NCBI RefSeq assembly: GCF_050749815.1
Contig: NZ_CP192735.1
Span: forward strand, 3,914,692 to 3,978,691
Direction: 5' to 3'
From: Dyella_A sp050749815
GTDB lineage: Bacteria > Pseudomonadota > Gammaproteobacteria > Xanthomonadales > Rhodanobacteraceae
DNA length: 64,000 nt
Shown here: positions 34,766 to 42,236 of the stretch, piece by piece
How the letters are laid out: every line of letters starts with the position of its first letter
Numbering within the stretch: position 1 is the first letter of the stretch
Program-made: the position numbers and the translations under genes
The notes under the pieces: model-generated
Databases searched by the model: none
Told to the model about the DNA's origin: nothing
What the model saw: only the letters and a program-made list of their open reading frames with translations

Positions 34766-34935
34766 GGGCGTGTCCTGCGCGCGACAGGTCATCGGCCGGG
34801 TGCCCGCATCTGTCGCTCACAGGGTGAGCTCCTAGCCGGACGAGCCGTTGCAGGAGCGCGCCCTGTGCGCGACACGTCTTCGGTTGGATGTCGCATCCCG
34901 GCTGAGCAGTTGTGGGAGCGCACCCTGTGCGCGAC
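34762..34935. repeat. Dispersed short repeat cluster, family B
   Basis: Four related about 23-bp units built around GGAGCGCACCCTGTGCGCGAC: direct at 34762-34786, 34850-34874 and 34913-34935, inverted at 34811-34833. They fill the 274-bp gap between the AlkB-like gene and gcvT. Each unit is itself partly palindromic (GCGCaccctGTGCGC). They look like REP-type intergenic elements of Xanthomonadales. No gene is seen in this gap. Confidence 0.65.
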
Positions 34936-34984
34936 CGGCCCGCACCGCGAGACCACTCGCCCATCCCCGAAGAGAAACGCTGCG

Positions 34985-35014
34985 TTGCTCGCCGTACCGG
35001 AGGGCGGCGATAAT
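34985..35014 (+). promoter_or_regulatory. Possible gcvT promoter
   Basis: TTGCTC (34985-34990) and GATAAT (35009-35014) are spaced by 18 bp, 26 bp before the gcvT start. No tandem glycine riboswitch pattern is seen in the leader, which is too short for one. Confidence 0.4.
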
Positions 35015-35039
35015 CACCCCTTTCCCCAGGCGCACTCCC

Positions 35040-36140
35040 ATGACTGCGAAGACCGTACTCAACGACACCCATCGCGCGCTCGGCGCCCGCATGGTCGACT
35101 TCGGCGGCTGGGACATGCCGATCAGCTACGGCTCGCAGATTGAGGAGCACCACGCGGTGCGCCGCGACGCCGGCATGTTCGACGTCTCGCACATGACGGT
35201 GATCGACCTGCACGGCCCGCGCACCCGCGACTTCCTGCGCCACCTGCTGGCCAACAGCGTCGACAAGCTCAAGGTGAGCGGCAAGGCGCTGTACTCGTGC
35301 ATGCTCAACGAGCGCGGCGGCGTGATCGACGACCTGATCGTCTACTTCTTCGACGACGCGCATTACCGCCTGGTGGTGAATGCGGCGACCCGGGACAAAG
35401 ACCTGGCCTGGATCGAGGCGCAGGCGAAGGCCTTCGACGTCGTGGTGAAAGAGCGCCCCGAGTTCGCGATGATCGCGGTGCAGGGGCCGAATGCGCGCGC
35501 CAAGGTCATCGGGCTGCTGCACGAAGGCGATCGTCCGCGCATCGAGAAGCTGGGCAAGTTCGCCGCGGCGGCCGCGCAGGGGCCGCACGGTATGCCGCTG
35601 TTCGTCGCGCGCACCGGCTACACCGGCGAAGACGGCTTCGAGATCATCGTGCCGGAGGAACATGCCGTGGCGCTGTGGCAGGCGCTGGCCGACGCGGGCG
35701 TGAAGCCGTGCGGCCTCGGTGCGCGCGACACGTTGCGGCTGGAAGCGGGCATGAACCTGTACGGCCAGGACATGGACGAGGATGTCTCGCCGTGGGAGGC
35801 CAACCTCGGCTGGACCATCGCGCTGGACGAGGGCCGCGACTTCATCGGTCGCGCCGCGCTGGAGCAACAGAAGGCCGAAGGCGTGAAGCGTGTGATGGTC
35901 GGCCTGGTGCTCGACGACAAGGGCGTGCTTCGCCACGGCCAGAAGGTGCTCACCGCGCGCGGTGAGGGGGAGATCCTCTCGGGCAGTTTCTCGCCGACGC
36001 TGGAAAAGGCGGTGGCCTTCGCGCGTATCCCAGCCGGTGAGCCCGGCGACGTCCGCGTGGACATCCGCGGACGCGAGCTACCGGTGCGCCTGGTGAAGTA
36101 CCCGTTCGTGCGCGACGGCAAGCCCTGCGACGGCATCTGA
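35040..36140 (+). CDS. gcvT: Glycine cleavage system T protein (aminomethyltransferase)
   Basis: This 366-residue enzyme transfers the methylene group from the aminomethyl-lipoyl H protein to tetrahydrofolate. The N-terminus ARMVDFGGWDMPISYGSQIEEHHAVRRDAGMFDVSHM, the folate region GYTGEDGFEIIVPEEHA and the catalytic-type Asp in RDTLRLEAGMNLYGQDMDE are all standard. Length matches bacterial GcvT. The start at 35040 matches the family; upstream frame runs through repeats. gcvH follows after 93 bp; gcvP is not in the window. Confidence 0.96.
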   Translation: MTAKTVLNDTHRALGARMVDFGGWDMPISYGSQIEEHHAVRRDAGMFDVSHMTVIDLHGPRTRDFLRHLLANSVDKLKVSGKALYSCMLNERGGVIDDLIVYFFDDAHYRLVVNAATRDKDLAWIEAQAKAFDVVVKERPEFAMIAVQGPNARAKVIGLLHEGDRPRIEKLGKFAAAAAQGPHGMPLFVARTGYTGEDGFEIIVPEEHAVALWQALADAGVKPCGLGARDTLRLEAGMNLYGQDMDEDVSPWEANLGWTIALDEGRDFIGRAALEQQKAEGVKRVMVGLVLDDKGVLRHGQKVLTARGEGEILSGSFSPTLEKAVAFARIPAGEPGDVRVDIRGRELPVRLVKYPFVRDGKPCDGI

Positions 36141-36233
36141 ATTCTTCCCGCCGATCCGACATCGGCGGCAACGGATGGACGCGCTAGAATCGCCGCGTCC
36201 ACCTCCTACCCACTGCAACGACTGGACCCCATC

Positions 36234-36629
36234 ATGAGCGAGATTCCCGGCGATCTGAAATTCCTCAAATCCCACGAATGGGCCCGCGTCGAGGACGACG
36301 GCCTGATCCGCGTGGGCATTTCCGACCATGCGCAGGCTGCGCTTGGCGACCTGGTGTACGTGGAGCTGCCCGAGATCGGTGCCAGCGTGCAGGCCGGCAA
36401 CGGCGTGGCCGTGGTCGAATCGGTGAAGGCGGCATCGGACATCTATGCGCCGGTCTCCGGCGAGATCGTGGCGGTCAACGAAGCGCTCGCCGACAAGCCG
36501 GAGATGATCAACGAGGATGCCTTCGGCAACGGCTGGATCTTCGTGGTGCGCGCCAGCGATCGTGCCGAGCTCGACGAGCTGCTCGACGCCGATGCGTACG
36601 CCGAGCAGATCGAAAACGAAGATCACTGA
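36234..36629 (+). CDS. gcvH: Glycine cleavage system H protein
   Basis: This 131-residue lipoyl carrier protein has the lipoylation site ESVKAASDIYAPVSGEIVAVN with the modified lysine near 64. The fold motifs KFLKSHEWARVEDDGLIRVGISDHAQAALGDLVYVELP and MINEDAFGNGWIFVV are complete. It works with GcvT, GcvP and Lpd. A strong intrinsic terminator follows at 36652. Confidence 0.97.
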   Translation: MSEIPGDLKFLKSHEWARVEDDGLIRVGISDHAQAALGDLVYVELPEIGASVQAGNGVAVVESVKAASDIYAPVSGEIVAVNEALADKPEMINEDAFGNGWIFVVRASDRAELDELLDADAYAEQIENEDH

Positions 36630-36651
36630 GCGATCGATTGCCTCGGTGATG

Positions 36652-36685
36652 GACGACGGCCGCGCATGCGGCCGTCGTCGTTTTT
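36652..36685 (+). terminator. Intrinsic terminator after gcvH
   Basis: A GACGACGGCCGC / GCGGCCGTCGTC stem (36652-36679) with a short loop is followed by GTTTTTG. It lies 22 bp after the gcvH stop and ends the gcvTH unit. Confidence 0.85.
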
Positions 36686-36961
36686 GCTCCACGCACTCGT
36701 CGCGTGATCGGTTGATTTCGATGCCGCCGGGGAGGGGGTGTGCTACCCGTCGGGTGCGTCAGGCAAAAATATTTTTTCTTTTTGCAGGCGGCTCGGTCGT
36801 CTTCCATTCATGCATTTCTGGAGGGCGTCGTAGGGTGTCGCCAAGCATTTGGTGTGAGAGGAAAATTTTCGCAGTCGATCGATGACTTGCGAACGTGGAA
36901 GCGGGAAACCGTTGTGGGGCGCGGCTTCCCGGGTTCTTGTGACATTACATGATTTATTTGT
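36686..36961. other. Noncoding spacer between gcvH and the metJ-like gene
   Basis: I see no gene here. The stretch has an AT run (AAAAATATTTTTTCTTTTTG at 36765-36784) that may be part of a promoter or a second terminator, and it leads into the met-box operator. Open frames on both strands are short or overlap the Lys/Ala repeat gene. Confidence 0.4.
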
Positions 36962-36981
36962 ATGGACGTCTAGACGTCCAT
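36962..36981 (+). promoter_or_regulatory. Tandem met-box operator (MetJ-binding site)
   Basis: ATGGACGTCTAGACGTCCAT is a perfect 20-bp palindrome made of two adjacent 8-bp met boxes, GGACGTCT (36964-36971) and AGACGTCC (36972-36979). Each has one base off the E. coli consensus AGACGTCT. Two adjoining boxes are the minimal site for two MetJ dimers. It lies 154 bp before a gene with a MetJ domain, which points to autoregulation. Confidence 0.8.
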
Positions 36982-37135
36982 ATCTGTCGGTCGGCGATTT
37001 TCCCAAACCCCTTGCGTGGCGAGGCTTCCGGGCCGGCTGGGGCGGGATTTTGGGCGGTCTGCGAACGCCGAAAATCAATTGACAGCCGAAATCTTCAGGA
37101 ATAGCTTTCGCATCAGATTCTGGGGAACAGGTGTT

Positions 37136-37678
37136 ATGGCAGCAGTGAAGTTCGTCAAGCCTTATGTCGACCACGGTGAGAAGGCCGGCGCGGTACGCAA
37201 GATCACCGTCTCGATTCCACTGCATGTCCTGCGGCTTCTTTCTGATCTGCGCACCCACCGCCAGGTGAACAATCTTAGGCACGCCACCAACAGCGATTTG
37301 CTGGTCGAGGCGTTCCTTCACGCTTTTACTGGGCAACCACTGCCAACTGATGAGGAGCTGAGACGAACCATGGCCACTGCCAAGAAAACCGCTGCAAAGA
37401 AACCGGCCGCCAAGAAGGCCGCCAAGAAGTCCACCGTGAAGAAGGTTGCCGCCAAGAAGCCGGTGGCGAAGAAGCCGGCTGCCAAGAAGGCCGCCGTGAA
37501 GAAGGTTGCCAAGAAGGCTGTCGCCAAGAAGCCGGCCGCTGCCAAGAAGGCTGCGGTGAAGAAGGTCGCCGTCAAGAAGGTTGCTGCGAAGAAGGCCGCG
37601 CCGAAGAAGGCTGCCGCCAAGAAGGCTGCTCCGGCCAAGGTGGTCAAGGCCACCAAGACCGCCAAGACCAAGAAGTAA
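37136..37678 (+). CDS. metJ: MetJ repressor domain fused to a histone H1-like Lys/Ala-rich tail
   Basis: This 180-residue protein has a MetJ ribbon-helix-helix domain at residues 1-78: RKITVSIPLHVLRLLSDLRT, RQVNNLRHATNSDLLVEAF, LHAFTGQPLPTDEELR. The beta-strand Lys22 and Thr24 match the DNA-contacting Lys23 and Thr25 of E. coli MetJ. Residues 79-180 are almost only K, A, P, V and T (AAKKPAAKKAAVKK repeats), like H1/HC2-type DNA-compacting proteins. The E. coli C-terminal part is missing. MetJ with SAM represses methionine genes; the tail should add nonspecific DNA binding. A met-box palindrome lies upstream. An internal ATG (37370, residue 79) marks the exact junction. Whether relatives share this form is not known to me. 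Confidence 0.88.
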   Translation: MAAVKFVKPYVDHGEKAGAVRKITVSIPLHVLRLLSDLRTHRQVNNLRHATNSDLLVEAFLHAFTGQPLPTDEELRRTMATAKKTAAKKPAAKKAAKKSTVKKVAAKKPVAKKPAAKKAAVKKVAKKAVAKKPAAAKKAAVKKVAVKKVAAKKAAPKKAAAKKAAPAKVVKATKTAKTKK

Positions 37679-37757
37679 GTACACCTATAACAAGAAAGTT
37701 TTGTTCGGATTTGTTTCCCCGCGGTGCCCAGCGCGGGGAGACCCTTCGAAAGCGATT

Positions 37758-37789
37758 CGTCCCGGCCCTCGTGCCGGGACGCTTCGTTT
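37758..37789 (+). terminator. Possible terminator after the metJ-H1 gene
   Basis: CGTCCCGG (37758-37765) pairs with CCGGGACG (37774-37781), followed by CTTCGTTTT. The T run is short and offset, so this is a weak candidate. The rest of the 288-bp spacer to the TonB-like gene shows nothing clear. Confidence 0.4.
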
Positions 37790-37966
37790 TGGGGGACGCA
37801 AAATCTAAGGTCGTTCCTGCGCGGTGCGGGCTGCAACGTGTTTGCCGTCATCCCGCAATGCGGTTACCTTTCGCACATCCGCGCCGCGACTGACCTGGGG
37901 AAGGCGTCGCTCCTGGATTTACGGGGGGAAAAAGCGCGGGTATCTGATGCCACTCAGCGAGAGATC

Positions 37967-38980
37967 ATGGATACCCGAATCACACTCGAGGCGCGCCGAG
38001 GCGCGCGCGGAGCCGTCCGGCCCGTCACACTGGTCGCCATTGCCGTCATCGTCGTGCTGGCGATCGCTTCCTGGTTTCTGATCATCCAGCCGCACGAGGA
38101 GATCGTGCTGTCCGATGCCGGTGGGCATCCCTCGACGCCGGTCACGCCAGGCACCGTGGCGCCGCCGCCGCCGGCCAATGTCGAAGCCATGGGCACCGAC
38201 CAGCTGCTGGCGGAGGCACGCAAGGCGATGAACGACCAGCGCTATCTGGCGCCGGCCGGCAACAACGCCTTCGAGTTCTATTTCAAGGTGCTCGAGCGCG
38301 AGCCGGGCAACCCGGTGGCGACCGACGCCCTGCGCGAGACCTTCCCGTTTGCAGCGAGCGCCGCCGAGCAGGCGATCAATGCGCGCAACTTCAACGAGGC
38401 GCAGCGCGAGATCGACCTGCTGGCCAAGGCCGATCCGGCCAATTTCACGCTGACCATCCTGCGCTCCAAGCTCGACGCGCAGCGCAAGCTGCTCGACAAG
38501 GAGCAGCAACAGGCGTTGGATCAGGAGCGTCAACAGCAACTGGCCGCGCAGAAGGCCGCCGAGGAAAAGGCCGCGGCCGACAAGGCAGCCGAGGAGCAGC
38601 AGACGGCGGCAACCAAGAAGCCGGCAGCGCCTGCCGGCAACGCGGTCGCCAGCCAGCCGACGGAGACCCCGACGACGCCGGCACCGGTGAAGGCGGCTCC
38701 CGCCTCGACGCCGGCGGTGCTGGTGCGCAGCGTCAACCCGCGCTATCCGACGCCGGCGCAGCGCTCGCGCACCGAGGGCTTCGTCGTGGTGAGCTTCACG
38801 GTCACCGCGGAAGGTCGCACCTCGAACGTCAAGGTGGTCGACGCCCAGCCGCGGCACGTGTTCGAGCGCGCCGCTACCGACGCCGTCGAACGCTGGGAGT
38901 TCAAGCCGGCCACCCGCGACGGGCAGCCGGTGGACAGCACGCTGACCAACCGCATCAACTTCACGCTCGGTCAGCCCTGA
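37967..38980 (+). CDS. TonB-like energy transducer family protein
   Basis: This 337-residue protein has one N-terminal membrane helix (about 19-42, VTLVAIAVIVVLAIASWFLII), a periplasmic region with tetratricopeptide-like helices (about 75-175), an A/K/E/Q-rich coiled part (about 175-230) and a Pro/Thr linker. It ends in a TonB C-terminal domain (about 245-337: PRYPTPAQRSRTEGFVVVSFTVTAEGRTSNVKVVDAQP, WEFKPATRDGQPV). The helical insertion makes it unlike the classic TonB that drives outer-membrane receptors; no exbBD genes are adjacent. The ATG at 37967 precedes the membrane helix directly. A strong terminator follows. Confidence 0.85.
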   Translation: MDTRITLEARRGARGAVRPVTLVAIAVIVVLAIASWFLIIQPHEEIVLSDAGGHPSTPVTPGTVAPPPPANVEAMGTDQLLAEARKAMNDQRYLAPAGNNAFEFYFKVLEREPGNPVATDALRETFPFAASAAEQAINARNFNEAQREIDLLAKADPANFTLTILRSKLDAQRKLLDKEQQQALDQERQQQLAAQKAAEEKAAADKAAEEQQTAATKKPAAPAGNAVASQPTETPTTPAPVKAAPASTPAVLVRSVNPRYPTPAQRSRTEGFVVVSFTVTAEGRTSNVKVVDAQPRHVFERAATDAVERWEFKPATRDGQPVDSTLTNRINFTLGQP

Positions 38981-38993
38981 GCGACCTGGGCAG

Positions 38994-39033
38994 AAACGAA
39001 AACGGCCAGCGATATCGCTGGCCGTTTTCGTTT
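38994..39033. terminator. Bidirectional terminator, perfect 40-bp palindrome
   Basis: Two 20-base halves (38994-39013 and 39014-39033) are exact inverse complements, with A-rich and T-rich ends (AAACGAAAACGGCC / GGCCGTTTTCGTTT). It lies between the convergent TonB-like and serine hydrolase genes and can end transcripts from both sides. Confidence 0.85.
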
Positions 39034-39088
39034 ACACGGTGAAGCGCCGACGCCGACGCCGATAGCGAGCCGCGCCGGGGGCGCGACA

Positions 39089-40384
39089 TCAGCGGTGGCG
39101 GATCCGCTTCGCGCGCGGGCGTTTCCGCACCGGCTTGCCCACGGGCTTGGGCGGACTCTCCAGACCGGCCCAGTCCACGTGCGGCAGTGCAAGCAGGCGA
39201 TCGAACATCATCGGCATCAGGCCGGAAGGCGTGGCGCCGGCCGAGTTCCACATCGTGACGATGCCGGTGTGGTACTTGGGCAGGAAGCCGATCATGGTGC
39301 GGTAACCCTCCACCGCGCCGGCGTGGAAGATCATCGTCTCGCCGCCGTAGGTGAACACGCGCCAGCCCAGCCCGTAATGCGCCGCGGTGATGCGTGCGCG
39401 CCGCCAGGGTGTGGAGTGCATCTCGATCGGCGTGGAAATCCCCGGGGCGTGCAGCACGGCAAGCAGCTCGGCGGGCAGCACGTCCGGCCGACCGCCCATC
39501 TGCGCGATCAGCCACTGCTCCATGTCGCGCAGGCTGGCGTTGACGCCGGCCGCCGGGGCGACCCGGTAGTACGCCTCGTTGGGTTCGAACGGTCGCCACT
39601 GGCCGTGGCCCATGGCGCGATGGGGGTGCGCCCAGCTCGGGCTCGCCTCCAGCGCTGCGCGGCCGTAGCTGGCCGTTTTCATGCCCAGCGGATAGAACAG
39701 GCGCTTGTCCACGAGGCGGTAGAAGAAGTCGCCGGTCTTGGCGTAGATCACGTCGCCGATCAGGCTGAAGGCGACGTTCTGGTAGCCGTAGCACTGCCCG
39801 GGGCCGCACGTCATGTCGACCTCGTCGAGCTTGCGCACCAGCTCCTCGTAGGGCACGTCGTCCTCGAGCATGTTGTCGTAGGTGTTGCGCGGCAGCCCCG
39901 CGCGCTGACCGAGGATGTCGCCGACGGTCACCTTCTCAGCCGCCTGCATGTCCTTGAGCTTGAAGAACGGCAGCACGTCGACCAGGCGCGTATCCCAGCT
40001 CAGCTTGCCGTCGCGCACCAGCAGCGAAGTGAGGCCGGTGGCGAAGGCCTTGGACAGGGAGGCCAGCCGGAACACCGTCTGCGGCTTGATCGGCTCCTTG
40101 GTCGCCGCATCGGCATAGCCCAGGGTGTACTCGAAGGCAACCTTGTCGTTCACCACCACCGCCGTGGCCAGGCCGGCGACCGATCGGCGCCGCGCGAGTT
40201 CGTCGAGCCAGTGGCGGTAGTCGGCCAGCGCCTCCTTCACCCGCGCCGGCGGCAACTGTGCCGATGGTGTGTTGGACACCACCGGGGTCGGTGTTGCCTG
40301 ATGGGCGGAGGCGTGGCCGAAAGCTGCGGCGGCCGGGAGGACGAGGGCGCTGGCGAGCGCGAGGGACAATGGACGGAACGGCAT
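39089..40384 (-). CDS. Serine hydrolase, beta-lactamase/class C-like (EstB/AmpH type)
   Basis: This 431-residue exported protein has a signal peptide at 1-28 (LSLALASALVLPAAAAFGHASA). The penicillin-binding/beta-lactamase fold shows SxxK in LASLSKAFATG (near 100), YxN in CYGYQNVAFSLIGDV (near 197), and HAG in FHAGAVEGYRTM in place of KTG. Such enzymes are esterases, D-aminopeptidases or weak beta-lactamases; true resistance is not implied. The C-terminus is unusually basic (KPVGKPVRKRPRAKRIRHR). The ATG at 40384 was chosen because it gives the signal peptide. Confidence 0.85.
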   Translation of the reverse strand: MPFRPLSLALASALVLPAAAAFGHASAHQATPTPVVSNTPSAQLPPARVKEALADYRHWLDELARRRSVAGLATAVVVNDKVAFEYTLGYADAATKEPIKPQTVFRLASLSKAFATGLTSLLVRDGKLSWDTRLVDVLPFFKLKDMQAAEKVTVGDILGQRAGLPRNTYDNMLEDDVPYEELVRKLDEVDMTCGPGQCYGYQNVAFSLIGDVIYAKTGDFFYRLVDKRLFYPLGMKTASYGRAALEASPSWAHPHRAMGHGQWRPFEPNEAYYRVAPAAGVNASLRDMEQWLIAQMGGRPDVLPAELLAVLHAPGISTPIEMHSTPWRRARITAAHYGLGWRVFTYGGETMIFHAGAVEGYRTMIGFLPKYHTGIVTMWNSAGATPSGLMPMMFDRLLALPHVDWAGLESPPKPVGKPVRKRPRAKRIRHR

Positions 40385-40575
40385 GCTGCTCTGGGAATGC
40401 GTTCGGCGTGAAGCAGCCGAAGAATGGGGGATTACCGGCACGCCGGTCATGCTTCTGATCGGCCGATTGTGGTCGACTTCGCCCGCGGCGACAACGAGGC
40501 GAACATGCTGCGGTACGGCAATCGGGGCGTCGCGCTCAGACCACGTTCGGCCCTATCGGTTCCGCGCGCGGAGGA

Positions 40576-42162
40576 TCAGCCAGGCAGGCCCTGCAGCCAT
40601 GCGCTGGCCCGCTCGGCGATCATGATCGTGGGTGCGTTGGTATTGCCGGTGGGCAGGCTGGGCATGACCGAAGCATCGATCACCCGCAGCCCCTCGATAC
40701 CGCGCACCCGCAGCTCGCTGTCCACCACGGCCTCGGCATCCTCCCCCATCCGGCAGGTGCCGACGGGGTGATAGATCGACTCTGCCTTGCGTCGGATGAA
40801 GCCCTCGAAGTCGGCGTCGCTGCGCAGCTCGCTTTCCGGGAACACCGGTTTGCCACGGTACGGGTCGAACGCGCGCTGGGCGAGAATCTCGCGCGACAGC
40901 TTCGCGGCCTCGATCATGCGGGCCAGGTCATGGCCTTCGCCATCGCCGAGATAATTGGCGTGAATGGCGATGGGCTGGCCCGGATCGGCCGACTGCAGAT
41001 GCAGCCGGCCGCGGCTGCGTGGGTGCAGATAGCACGCATGCAGCGTGTAGCCGTCGCCCGGCAGGCGGTGGCGGCCGTGGTCGTCGAGCAGCGCGGGCAC
41101 GAAGTGGAACTGCAGGTCGCAGCGCTCGTCCGTCGCCAGCCGGCTGCGCACGAAGCCGCCCGCCTCGGCGATGTTCGACGTGCCCGGCCCTTGCCGTTGG
41201 CTGAGGTAGCGCCATCCCGCGCTGATCTCGCTCAGGTGGTCGTAGGTAATCGGCTGGGTGCTGCCGACCAGGGTGCAGATGTCCAGATGGTCCTGCAGGT
41301 TGGCGCCGACCCCGGGCAGGTCGAGCGCGACGTCGATACCCTGGGCGCGCAGCGTGTCGGCCGGGCCGATGCCCGAGAGCATCAGCAACTGCGGCGAGTT
41401 GATCGCGCCGGCCGCCAGCAGCACCTGGCCCGCTTCGATGCGCTCGCTGCCATGCCCGCGACGCAACTGCACGCCGACGGCGCGCTCGCCCTCGATCAAC
41501 ACCTTTTCGACCAGCACGCCGGTGCGCACGTGCAGGTTGGGCCGATGGCGAACTGGCCGGAGGAAGCCGGCCGCAGTGGAGCAGCGCGCGCCGTCGCGCT
41601 GGGTCACCTGGTACAGCCCGAAGCCCTCCTGCGAGGCGCCATTGAAATCGCGGTTGCCGACGAAGCCGGCGTCGGCAGCCGCCTCGATCAGCGCGTCCGA
41701 GAGGACGTTGTGGTATCGCAGGTCGGACACGCCGAGCGGGCCGCCGGTCCCGTGGAAGGCGTCGACGCCCCGGCTGTTGTCCTCGCTGTGCACGAACCAG
41801 GGCAGCACGTGCTCCCAGCGCCAGCGCGCGTCGCCGGTAGCTGCCGCCCAGCGGTCGTAGTCGCCGGCCACGCCGCGGATGTAGCACATCGCATTGATCG
41901 AGCTGGAGCCACCCAGCGTCTTGCCGCGCGGCCACCACAGGCGTCGGCCGAGCAACTGCGGCTCGGGCTCGGTGTCGTAGTTCCAGTTCACGCTGCGCAC
42001 CTTCACCAGCCGGGCCAGCCCAGCGGGCATGTGGATCAGCGGATTCCAGTCACGCGGGCCGGCCTCCAGCAGCAGCACGCGCGCGTTCGGATTCGCACTC
42101 AGCCGGTTGGCCAGCACGCAACCGGCCGAACCGGCACCCGCGATGACGTAGTCGTAGTTCAT
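40576..42162 (-). CDS. GMC family oxidoreductase (choline/alcohol dehydrogenase-like)
   Basis: This 528-residue flavoenzyme starts MNYDYVIAGAGSAGCVLANRLS, the FAD-binding GxGxxG motif. GMC signature 1 is WWPRGKTLGGSSSINAMCYIRG and signature 2 is GAINSPQLLMLSGIGP. The C-terminal active site is seen as SIYHPVGTCRMG (His) and GNTNAPTIMIAERAS (the usual Asn/His region). It oxidises an alcohol; the substrate is unknown. betB/betI genes are not adjacent, so choline use is not supported. Divergent from the MFS gene with 74 bp between. Confidence 0.88.
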   Translation of the reverse strand: MNYDYVIAGAGSAGCVLANRLSANPNARVLLLEAGPRDWNPLIHMPAGLARLVKVRSVNWNYDTEPEPQLLGRRLWWPRGKTLGGSSSINAMCYIRGVAGDYDRWAAATGDARWRWEHVLPWFVHSEDNSRGVDAFHGTGGPLGVSDLRYHNVLSDALIEAAADAGFVGNRDFNGASQEGFGLYQVTQRDGARCSTAAGFLRPVRHRPNLHVRTGVLVEKVLIEGERAVGVQLRRGHGSERIEAGQVLLAAGAINSPQLLMLSGIGPADTLRAQGIDVALDLPGVGANLQDHLDICTLVGSTQPITYDHLSEISAGWRYLSQRQGPGTSNIAEAGGFVRSRLATDERCDLQFHFVPALLDDHGRHRLPGDGYTLHACYLHPRSRGRLHLQSADPGQPIAIHANYLGDGEGHDLARMIEAAKLSREILAQRAFDPYRGKPVFPESELRSDADFEGFIRRKAESIYHPVGTCRMGEDAEAVVDSELRVRGIEGLRVIDASVMPSLPTGNTNAPTIMIAERASAWLQGLPG

Positions 42163-42236
42163 CCCCGTCCCCCGGCACCGGAAGGCGCCCGTACGGTGCA
42201 TGCTAGTCTTTGCCGGACCCCCGCTGGAACTCCCCG

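Noticed and set aside
34936..35039. Glycine riboswitch before gcvT
   Set aside because: The space is too short and the conserved riboswitch core is not seen.
37376..37670. Tandem-repeat-like or CRISPR-like DNA
   Set aside because: The periodicity is explained by coding of AAKK repeats; units are irregular and there are no spacers. No CRISPR array was seen anywhere in the window.
36743..37684. Minus-strand frame coding Leu/Gly-rich repeats
   Set aside because: It is the antisense of the Lys/Ala tail of the MetJ-H1 gene; the repeats come from AAGAAG codons on the other strand.
40385..40575. Short plus-strand frames in the gap between the serine hydrolase and GMC genes
   Set aside because: They overlap the ends of the two flanking genes and lack any support.
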